DNA of 5,199 nt from an uncultured Ruminococcus sp. Its GTDB lineage: Bacteria; Bacillota; Clostridia; Lachnospirales; Lachnospiraceae. The position numbers and the translations under genes are program-made. The stretch lies in contig CAKRLG010000044.1 of NCBI GenBank assembly GCA_934359255.1, forward strand, positions 1-5,199, written 5' to 3'. A model generated the notes under the pieces. That model had not been told where the DNA came from. It saw only the letters and a program-made list of their open reading frames with translations, and did not search any database. Positions 1-5,133 of the stretch are shown here, piece by piece; positions within the stretch are counted from its first letter, which is position 1; the number at the start of each line of letters is the position of its first letter.

Positions 1-70
1 ACTCCCAAAACTCTAATCAATAGTTTACATGCAACAGCCAGAAATTTCGATACACCCTCTTATTGGACGC

Positions 71-154
71 TTACTTTACTTCCTCTGCAATCATCTCTGC
101 TGCTTTTTTTGTTGTTCCGCTTGCACTGAAAAATGCGACTAACTTTTTATTCAT
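71..154 (-). pseudogene. Truncated flavodoxin, N-terminal 27 residues only
   Basis: A short reading frame begins MNKKLVAFFSASGTTKKAAE and ends at a TAA after 27 codons. The start resembles the first beta strand and FMN-phosphate loop (SASGTT) of the short flavodoxins that anaerobic Firmicutes use as FMN electron carriers; these are normally about 140-180 residues long. Everything after the first helix is missing: the minus-strand sequence from about 73 to 1 does not continue the family in any frame I can read. The start is supported by an AAAGGGG ribosome binding site (164-170) nine bases upstream. It lies downstream of the broken lysR on the same strand, a common pairing. A real 27-residue peptide is possible but less likely than a remnant left by an insertion or deletion. 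Recognition is from the N-terminus alone, so the family call is fairly but not fully secure. Confidence 0.7.
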
Positions 155-163
155 AATAAAAGA

Positions 164-170
164 CCCCTTT
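164..170 (-). promoter_or_regulatory. Ribosome binding site of the flavodoxin remnant
   Basis: On the minus strand this reads AAAGGGG, nine bases before the ATG at 154-152. It shows that the truncated reading frame was once a properly initiated gene and decides its start. Confidence 0.65.
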
Positions 171-190
171 CTTTTCGAATTTCTCCCATA

Positions 191-234
191 AAAATAGATG
201 CATAAGATTTGTTTTTCTCTTATACATCTATTTT
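191..234 (-). terminator. Long AT-rich inverted repeat, probable terminator of lysR or operator
   Basis: Arms 191-207 and 218-234 are 17 bases each, with a 10-base loop. They pair perfectly except at 201/224, which is C/A on the plus strand but G-U in a minus-strand transcript, so the hairpin is better as leftward RNA. Five U residues follow on that strand. This suits an intrinsic terminator after lysR (stop at 281), although the stem has few G-C pairs. The right arm also overlaps the -10 of a possible flavodoxin promoter (232-237), so an operator or leader hairpin is an alternative reading. Confidence 0.5.
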
Positions 235-259
235 ATACCTGCTAATTTTATTATGTCTA
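232..259 (-). promoter_or_regulatory. Possible promoter towards the flavodoxin remnant
   Basis: On the minus strand TAGACA (254-259) and TATAAA (232-237) are separated by 16 bases, each one mismatch from the sigma-A consensus. The predicted start, near 225, falls inside the inverted repeat at 191-234. The region is AT-rich, so chance matches are likely, and the call is tentative. Confidence 0.35.
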
Positions 260-280
260 ATGCTTATATTGAATTCTGTT

Positions 281-1158
281 TTATGCCTGAAAAGCATTTA
301 TTTCTTCTATCATTTTACCGACTGCCAGAGAATATGGAATGTTTCGTCTCCAGGCAATCACAGTACTTGTCGTGATTTCGGGAGAAATTCTTCGCTGTAC
401 AAGAATATCCTCTCGCCAATACTTTGCAGCACCTTCGATCGATATCGGATATCCCAGTCCATTTGCTGCCATGACACCGGCATTGGTTCCAAGATTGCTT
501 GTAAAAGCGATCTGCAGTTTCGAAAAGTCTTTTCCAAACCAATTGGCAAGTTCACTTTGAACATTCACTCTTTCCGGCAGGATCAATGGTTTCCCAAAAG
601 ATCTTCTTTTTTTATAAACTCTTTTTCGGCCAGTGGATCATCCGGTCGCATTCCAACACACCAGTGATCACAATCTGTAATCCGGATATAATCCAGCCCT
701 TCGGTGTCCATCGGCTCCAGGAATAATGCAATGTCTACAAGTCCTTTGTTCATCATCTCATACACTGCATCTGCTGTTGCGGTATGCAATACAATCTGAA
801 CCATTGGATATTTTTCTTTATATGTTTTGCATATCCTCGCCAATGTTTCTACTGCTGCAAATTCACCGCATCCGATGGTGATCGTGCCCTCTACAACCTC
901 TTCTTTACCTTTCAGTTCCTCCAGCGTTATTTCCTCAAGATTAAGAATCTCCAGGGCACGCCTTTTTAATAAAATCCCCTCATCCGTAAGCGAGATCTTC
1001 TTCCCGCTTCGAATAAATAATGTTACTCCAAGCTCCTCTTCAAATGCCGCCATTTGTCTTGATAGGGTTGGCTGGGTAATATGCAATTGTTCTGCTGCTT
1101 TTGTAAAGCTCTGTTCTTTTGCTACTGTCAGAAAATAGCGTAATAGTCTTAATTCCAT
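281..1158 (-). pseudogene. LysR-type transcriptional regulator, interrupted by a frameshift
   Basis: The first frame (1158 to 583) gives 191 residues. It has a winged helix-turn-helix at about residues 1-60 (KAAEQLHITQPTLSRQMAAF), a linker helix to about 90, and the first part of the substrate-binding domain. It stops at TGA 585-583. The -1 frame continues immediately with PLILPERVNVQSELANWFGK and runs to TAA at 283-281. Joined, the product is about 292 residues, the normal length for the family, which binds DNA as a tetramer and responds to a small co-inducer. Restoring one base in the GGG or AAA run at 590-595 gives LLGKPLILPE, a typical LysR stretch. The unshifted product keeps the DNA-binding domain but lacks most of the second effector lobe. 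Only a weak AGGA lies before the ATG. Explanations are a true mutation, a sequencing error in a short run, or -1 recoding at GGGAAAC. The regulated target cannot be told, though the adjacent flavodoxin is the natural guess. Confidence 0.88.
589..595 (-). other. GGGAAAC heptamer at the lysR frame break
   Basis: Read on the minus strand in the lysR frame, the sequence is TTG GGA AAC CAT TGA. The seven bases G GGA AAC fit the X XXY YYZ pattern of -1 slippery sites. A -1 slip here would continue as CCA TTG ATC, exactly the downstream LysR frame, just before the zero-frame stop. No strong downstream stimulatory structure is evident: the nearest hairpin is a 5-bp GUUCA/UGAAC stem about 26 bases on, which is too far. 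A one-base deletion in the same run would also generate this heptamer by chance. Confidence 0.4.
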
Positions 1159-1190
1159 CTCTTTACATTCCTACCAATATTTGTTGTAAC

Positions 1191-1210
1191 CATTCTATCA
1201 CATTCTATCA
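1191..1210. repeat. Tandem 10-bp direct repeat upstream of lysR
   Basis: CATTCTATCA occurs twice in exact tandem. On the minus strand each unit contains TAGAAT, one base from a -10 consensus, but I find no matching -35 at 16-18 bases. The repeat lies 33-52 bp before the lysR start, where a promoter or a regulator site would be expected. Confidence 0.5.
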
Positions 1211-1236
1211 TATTGCATCCCAAACATCATCTATAT

Positions 1237-1246
1237 TTACATGTAA
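1237..1246. repeat. 10-bp perfect palindrome in the merR-lysR gap
   Basis: TTACATGTAA is self-complementary and sits between the end of merR and the start of lysR, where an operator for lysR could lie. A palindrome this short in AT-rich DNA may be chance. I see no hairpin with a T-tract in this gap, so merR transcripts may read into lysR. Confidence 0.3.
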
Positions 1247-1265
1247 TATCTGCCAGAATTTCATG

Positions 1266-1287
1266 GGTTATTTTCAGGTTATTTTCA
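1266..1287. repeat. Exact 11-bp tandem duplication at the 3' end of merR
   Basis: GGTTATTTTCA is repeated at 1266-1276 and 1277-1287 without interruption. The merR stop codon (1276-1274 on the minus strand) is formed at the junction of the two copies. With one copy removed, the frame would run on 12 more codons to a TGA at 1229-1227. The duplication looks like replication slippage. Confidence 0.7.
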
Positions 1288-2140
1288 ACCGTCTATGTCT
1301 TTCAGATATTGATTTTACCGGTTCGACGCAGGCGATGATGTATTTCAGATATTTTCGTTCCGCATTCGGATCGATGACATTCACAATACTGAGGCTGTAA
1401 AGATCCGAACTAAGCTGCAGAGCCTGCTCTTTCAGACAATTCCGGATTTTCTGATAAGCGATCCGGATATCTCCGTCCTTCTCCCGACAGACCATTACAA
1501 TCGTGTGTCTGCCGGGAAGTTTCCGGATATCGGGTCCGGCTGTCTGTGCATCCGCAAAACTGAAGACTTCCCGGTACACATACTGTCCCTTCTGAAAATC
1601 TTCCCGTCCGATCGCCGCTCCCATAGGAAAGGCCTGTATTCCGGGATGCGCACATTCTTTCAGATGTCTGTGAATGTCTGTGGAAATCTCGCTGAAAGAG
1701 GTTGCCGGATCTGATTCCACTTTTGTTACTTTCATTTGGAAAACTTCCGGCTGTTCATACAATTCCGGCTTCCCCGTGTCATTCTTTCGGATCTGTTCCA
1801 ACAGTTTTTTTGTATTTCTGATGATGCCGATCCGTTGCTCCAGTTCTCTCTGTTGTGCCAGCAGTGCTTCATACTGGCGGTCGACAAAACCGTCAAAGCG
1901 CACTTCTTCTCCTCCCAGCAGGTATTCTTTAATATCCTCCACCGAACATCCCAGTCCCCGGAAGGTGCTGATAAAATAAAATGAGCTGATCTGGGCATAG
2001 CTGTAATAATGATACCCGTTTTTCTCACTTTTCTGTGGCATCAGAATTCCCTGTTTTTCATAATAACGTAAGGTATCCCTGGTTGTCTGACACATCTTTG
2101 CGAAAGTTCCCGCACTGATGCAATATTCCTCTCCCGCCAT
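1274..2140 (-). CDS. MerR-family transcriptional regulator with GyrI-like effector domain
   Basis: This 288-residue cytoplasmic regulator has a MerR winged helix-turn-helix at about residues 7-77, including TLRYYEKQGIL (23-33) and NGYHYYS (41-47). A charged coiled coil follows at about 85-118, which in the family pairs two monomers. The C-terminal half, about 130-278, looks like a GyrI/BmrR-type domain that senses organic ligands, as judged from its length and its ending LKYIIACVEPV. No cysteine cluster typical of metal-sensing MerR proteins is seen. The start is fixed by AGGAGG six bases before the ATG. It is divergent from the alcohol/aldehyde dehydrogenase operon, whose promoter has the 19-bp spacer and dyad that MerR proteins untwist, so control of that operon is a strong inference; the ligand, perhaps an aldehyde or alcohol, is a guess. 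An 11-bp duplication sits at its stop codon and may have trimmed the C-terminus slightly. Confidence 0.93.
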   Translation of the reverse strand: MAGEEYCISAGTFAKMCQTTRDTLRYYEKQGILMPQKSEKNGYHYYSYAQISSFYFISTFRGLGCSVEDIKEYLLGGEEVRFDGFVDRQYEALLAQQRELEQRIGIIRNTKKLLEQIRKNDTGKPELYEQPEVFQMKVTKVESDPATSFSEISTDIHRHLKECAHPGIQAFPMGAAIGREDFQKGQYVYREVFSFADAQTAGPDIRKLPGRHTIVMVCREKDGDIRIAYQKIRNCLKEQALQLSSDLYSLSIVNVIDPNAERKYLKYIIACVEPVKSISERHRRLKIT

Positions 2141-2146
2141 GTTTTT

Positions 2147-2152
2147 CCTCCT
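2147..2152 (-). promoter_or_regulatory. Strong ribosome binding site of merR
   Basis: Minus-strand AGGAGG, six bases before the ATG at 2140-2138. It confirms the merR start. Confidence 0.85.
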
Positions 2153-2255
2153 GTTTTTTTCGATATTTCTATGTTCTAATCCGGTTCCAAATTTGTATTG
2201 TTACAGTTTTCTTCTTTTTTTGTATACTCCCCGTTCCTGCTGTTATTCTCTAGCT

Positions 2256-2264
2256 TTTATAACA
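2256..2264 (-). promoter_or_regulatory. Possible extended -10 promoter of merR
   Basis: The minus strand reads TGT TATAAA, an extended -10 (TGn followed by a 5/6 match to TATAAT). A clear -35 is lacking, as is common for extended -10 promoters. The GGGT/ACCC dyad at 2283-2293 falls at its -35 region, so MerR bound there could repress its own gene. A leader of about 108 bases would precede merR. Confidence 0.45.
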
Positions 2265-2273
2265 TTTGCATTC

Positions 2274-2304
2274 TTGACATGGGGGTTACACCCAGCTTTA
2301 TTCT
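2274..2304 (+). promoter_or_regulatory. MerR-type promoter of the adh-aldh operon (19-bp spacer)
   Basis: TTGACA (2274-2279) is a perfect -35, and TATTCT (2299-2304) is a 4/6 -10. They are 19 bases apart rather than 17. Overlong spacers with a dyad between the elements are the hallmark of promoters activated by MerR-family proteins, which twist the DNA to realign the two hexamers. Transcription would start near 2311, giving a leader of about 60 bases before the dehydrogenase gene. Confidence 0.8.
2283..2293. promoter_or_regulatory. Probable MerR operator dyad
   Basis: GGGT TAC ACCC is an inverted repeat centred at 2288, within one base of the centre of the 19-bp promoter spacer (2289). Position and symmetry fit a binding site for the divergently encoded MerR protein. 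The outer flanks are not symmetric, so the full operator limits are unclear. Confidence 0.7.
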
Positions 2305-2328
2305 ATCACAGGATAAAAATACACAACA

Positions 2329-2342
2329 CCCTGATTTCAGGG
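2329..2342 (+). other. Small hairpin in the adh leader
   Basis: CCCTG and CAGGG pair around an ATTT loop in the 5' untranslated leader, 14 bases before the GGAG ribosome binding site (2357-2360). It is short, and the following ATTTTAT is a poor terminator tail. It may affect mRNA stability or translation, or be incidental. Confidence 0.35.
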
Positions 2343-2370
2343 GATTTTATAATAATGGAGTTGAAATATC

Positions 2371-3633
2371 ATGCATACATTAAAGAAACTTTACTGTCGT
2401 TGTTTTCAGATCAGTTTTCGCGCTGCTCTGCCGCTGATGCCGTACCGGGAACCGAAGCTGATCGATGGATTTTCCGGTGTACCGAAAGTTTTGCGGAAAC
2501 ACAACATTACCAGGCTTCTTCTTGTCACGGATCCGGGTGTGTATTCTCTTGGACTGACTACACCGCTGGAACAGATTTTGAAAAAAGCCGGGATCACCTG
2601 TATCGTCTACAAAGATACGGTGGCCAATCCTACTTCTGCCAACGTGGAAGATGCCAAAAACCTGTATCTGAAAAAACACTGTCAGGCGCTTCTCGCTTTC
2701 GGCGGCGGCTCTTCCATGGACTGTGCCAAAGGAGTCGGTGCCAGACTCGCCCGTCCAAACAAATCACTGGCCAAGATGGAAGGAATCCTTCATGTCATGC
2801 ACAAGCTGCCCCTGCTGATCGCCGTTCCCACCACAGCCGGAACCGGAAGTGAAACAACACTGGCCGCTGTCATCACCGATGCCGATACCCATCACAAATA
2901 CGCGATCAACGATTTCAGCCTGATCCCGCACTACGCCGTTCTGGAGCCTGAAGTCACTGTCGGACTGCCAGCGCAACTCACCGCCACTACCGGTATGGAT
3001 GCCCTGACACATGCGATCGAAGCATATATCGGCCGCTCCACCACGAAGCAGACCCGAAAAGCCGCGGTCGAAGCGATTCAGCTGATCTTCCAGTATCTCC
3101 CGGTCGCCTATAAAAATGGCAAAAACCGGACGGCAAGAAAAGAAATGCTCCGCGCCTCTTATCTGGCCGGTACTGCATTTACCAAAAGTTATGTCGGATA
3201 TGTACACGCCGTAGCACACAGTCTGGGCGGTCAGTACGGCATCCCGCATGGACTGGCAAACTCTGTTCTTCTTCCGATCGTTCTCGAAGCGTACGGAAGC
3301 GCCGCGCACAAAAAACTAGCTCACCTCGCCCGAATCACCAAACTTTCTTCTTCCCCGGACGATACCACCGCAGCCAATGCTTTTATCGCACATATCCGAA
3401 AAATGAACGCTTCCATGAACATCCCGACGACCCTCGCCGGTATCCGTAACGAAGATATCCCGAAACTGGCCCGCTATGCCGATAAAGAAGCGAATCCGCT
3501 CTATCCAGTTCCGATTCTTTGGGATGACAAACAGCTTGCTTTGATGTATCATCTGGTACAGGAGAAAAAAGAAAAGGAGAATAACAGCCATGCAGAAACA
3601 GGACATCGAGACTATACTGGCATCTCAGCGTAA
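2371..3633 (+). CDS. Iron-containing (group III) alcohol dehydrogenase
   Basis: This 420-residue soluble enzyme should interconvert an alcohol and its aldehyde or ketone with NAD(P)(H). The Rossmann-like N-terminal domain carries FGGGSSMDCAKG (110-121) and TTAGTGSE (154-161), which bind the cofactor in this family. The C-terminal helical domain carries the metal site: D210 and H214 in TGMDALTHAIEAY, H279 in YVHAVAHSLGG and H293 in IPHG. Their spacing matches E. coli FucO, and H283 corresponds to the FucO histidine near the nicotinamide. Length is slightly above the usual 380-410. The ATG is the first possible start, since TGA lies in frame at 2362, and GGAG sits ten bases upstream. It is first in an operon behind a MerR-type promoter, and its last 44 bp overlap the aldehyde dehydrogenase gene. 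The substrate cannot be told from sequence; this family includes propanediol, butanol and general aldehyde reductases. Confidence 0.95.
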   Translation: MHTLKKLYCRCFQISFRAALPLMPYREPKLIDGFSGVPKVLRKHNITRLLLVTDPGVYSLGLTTPLEQILKKAGITCIVYKDTVANPTSANVEDAKNLYLKKHCQALLAFGGGSSMDCAKGVGARLARPNKSLAKMEGILHVMHKLPLLIAVPTTAGTGSETTLAAVITDADTHHKYAINDFSLIPHYAVLEPEVTVGLPAQLTATTGMDALTHAIEAYIGRSTTKQTRKAAVEAIQLIFQYLPVAYKNGKNRTARKEMLRASYLAGTAFTKSYVGYVHAVAHSLGGQYGIPHGLANSVLLPIVLEAYGSAAHKKLAHLARITKLSSSPDDTTAANAFIAHIRKMNASMNIPTTLAGIRNEDIPKLARYADKEANPLYPVPILWDDKQLALMYHLVQEKKEKENNSHAETGHRDYTGISA

Positions 3634-4969
3634 GTTCTTCGCCACCGGAAAGACTCTGCCGGTCTCCTGGCGTCTCGAACAGCTGAAAAAATTAAGAGCT
3701 TCTATGCTTCGCCACGAAGAGGATCTGTACGGAGCATTGAAAAAAGATTTGGGAAAAAGCCGGATGGAAAGTTATATGTGCGAGATCGGACTGACCCTTT
3801 CTGAACTGACCTGGATGGAAAAGCATATCCGCAGGCTAACCCGTGAAACACGGGTTCCAACCCCACTGGCACAGTTCGCCGCAAGAAGTTTTCAATCCCC
3901 GACACCGTACGGCACGGTTCTGATCATGAGTCCATGGAATTATCCGGTACTCCTGACACTGGAACCTCTGATAGACGCACTGGCCGCCGGCAATACCGTC
4001 ATCGTCAAACCAAGTGCCTACGCACCAGCTACAAGTGCTGTGATGGAAATGATTATAAGAGAGACTTACCCTCCGGAATATGTCTGTATGATCACTGGCG
4101 GCCGTCAGGAAAACCAGGCCCTGCTTACACAGCGTTTTGATAAAATCTTTTTTACCGGCGGAAAAACTGTCGGCCGTGAAGTACTCCGCCATGCCGCAGA
4201 ATATCTGATCCCTGTCACCCTGGAACTCGGCGGAAAAAGTCCGTGTATCGTAGATTCCACCGCAAAGATTCCATTAGCTGCCAGACGTATCGTCTTTGGA
4301 AAATACTTAAACTGCGGGCAGACCTGTGTAGCCCCGGATTATATCCTCTGTGATGTTTCCATCAAAGATGCCTTGCTTGCAGCAATTCAGAAAGAAATTA
4401 CCAGACAGTTTGGAGATCGTCCGTTGGACAATCCGGATTACGGAAAAATTATCAACCAAAAACATTTTGAACGGATCCTTGGTCTGATCGCAAAAGAAAA
4501 AATAATCTGTGGTGGTGAATCAGATCCTTCTACTCTTCGCATCGCACCAACCGTCCTCACCGATGTTTCCTGGGACGATCCGGTCATGGGGGAAGAGATC
4601 TTCGGACCGATTCTTCCGGTACTGACATATTCCTCTCTGGATGAAGCGATCCGCACCGTAGAATCCCATCCGCACCCACTTGCCTTATACTTCTTCAGCG
4701 AAGATAAAAAAGCACAGAAAAAAGTGTTGGATCTGTGTCACTTTGGTGGCGGCTGCATCAACGACACCATCATTCACCTCGCCACCAGCTCCATGCCTTT
4801 CGGCGGTGTCGGTGAAAGCGGTATGGGTGGTTATCACGGTGTGGAAGGTTTCAAAACCTTCAGCCATACCCGCAGCATTGTTGATAAGAAAACCTGGATG
4901 GATCTGCCGATCCGGTATCAGAGATACGTGGGTTGGAAGGAGAAATTACTGCGGATGTTTCTGCGATAG
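3590..4969 (+). CDS. Aldehyde dehydrogenase, class-3-like, NAD(P)+-dependent
   Basis: This 459-residue enzyme should oxidise an aldehyde irreversibly to the carboxylic acid. Motifs appear in family order: SPWNYP with the oxyanion asparagine N117, cofactor lysine K140 in VIVKPS, FFTGG (187-191), general-base E212 in LELGGKSP, catalytic C246 in NCGQTCV, and EEIFGP (335-340) with the ribose-binding glutamate. The closing GGVGESGMGGYHG (405-417) and KTFSHTRSI are typical. Length and the lack of a long N-terminal extension fit the ALDH3 group (about 450-460 residues) rather than the longer ALDH1/2 types. E212 argues against a CoA-acylating enzyme. The C-terminal basic and hydrophobic stretch (about 440-459) might touch the membrane, but no clear transmembrane helix is visible. 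AAGGAG (3574-3579) lies ten bases before the ATG, inside the upstream gene. The natural aldehyde is unknown; pairing with an alcohol dehydrogenase suggests that the two share it. Confidence 0.95.
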   Translation: MQKQDIETILASQRKFFATGKTLPVSWRLEQLKKLRASMLRHEEDLYGALKKDLGKSRMESYMCEIGLTLSELTWMEKHIRRLTRETRVPTPLAQFAARSFQSPTPYGTVLIMSPWNYPVLLTLEPLIDALAAGNTVIVKPSAYAPATSAVMEMIIRETYPPEYVCMITGGRQENQALLTQRFDKIFFTGGKTVGREVLRHAAEYLIPVTLELGGKSPCIVDSTAKIPLAARRIVFGKYLNCGQTCVAPDYILCDVSIKDALLAAIQKEITRQFGDRPLDNPDYGKIINQKHFERILGLIAKEKIICGGESDPSTLRIAPTVLTDVSWDDPVMGEEIFGPILPVLTYSSLDEAIRTVESHPHPLALYFFSEDKKAQKKVLDLCHFGGGCINDTIIHLATSSMPFGGVGESGMGGYHGVEGFKTFSHTRSIVDKKTWMDLPIRYQRYVGWKEKLLRMFLR

Positions 4970-4985
4970 GATTAGAGCGTGTCTG

Positions 4986-5026
4986 AAAAATGGTGTGTTC
5001 AACATGAAAATGAACACACCATTTTT
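4986..5026 (+). terminator. Intrinsic terminator of the adh-aldh operon, possibly bidirectional
   Basis: A perfect 16-bp inverted repeat (4986-5001 and 5011-5026) encloses a 9-base loop. The core TGGTGTGTTCA/TGAACACACCA is flanked by five A and five T residues, so a T-tract follows the core stem on either strand. It starts 17 bases after the aldehyde dehydrogenase stop codon. Leftward transcripts from the tRNA side would also meet it. Confidence 0.9.
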
Positions 5027-5040
5027 ACTTCGTATAACAC

Positions 5041-5079
5041 AAAAAACCTGCAGGATACGTTCTCTTGTATCTTACAGGT
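5041..5079 (-). terminator. Intrinsic terminator downstream of tRNA-Asn
   Basis: On the minus strand, ACCTGTAAGATAC (5079-5067) pairs with GTATCCTGCAGGT (5058-5046) around an 8-base loop, with one G-U pair and one mismatch. A run of T follows (5046-5041). On the plus strand no T-tract follows the stem, so it works leftward and ends the tRNA transcript. Confidence 0.8.
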
Positions 5080-5133
5080 CTTATCTATCTCGTTCCTCCC
5101 GGAGCTTTCCACGCCCTTTCCAGCATAAAAAAG

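Noticed and set aside
607..613. A7 run in lysR as the site of the frame change
   Set aside because: Shifting here would replace the typical KKEDLLG stretch by an atypical sequence; both sides of the junction look like LysR only if the change is at 589-595.
209..667. Rightward 152-codon frame antisense to lysR
   Set aside because: It is antisense to the clear LysR effector domain and shows no motif; its start lies in the AT-rich inverted repeat.
2348..2353. Perfect TATAAT just before the alcohol dehydrogenase
   Set aside because: It is only about 17 bases from the ATG, has no -35 at the right distance, and a start there would remove the GGAG ribosome binding site from the mRNA.
2118..2852. 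Rightward 244-codon frame across the merR-adh gap into the alcohol dehydrogenase
   Set aside because: It crosses the promoter region and overlaps the alcohol dehydrogenase in a different frame, has no family-like motifs and no sensible ribosome binding site; a shadow frame.
2764..3309. Leftward 181-codon frame inside the alcohol dehydrogenase
   Set aside because: Antisense shadow of a gene whose conserved motifs lie on the plus strand throughout; composition is low in recognisable domains.
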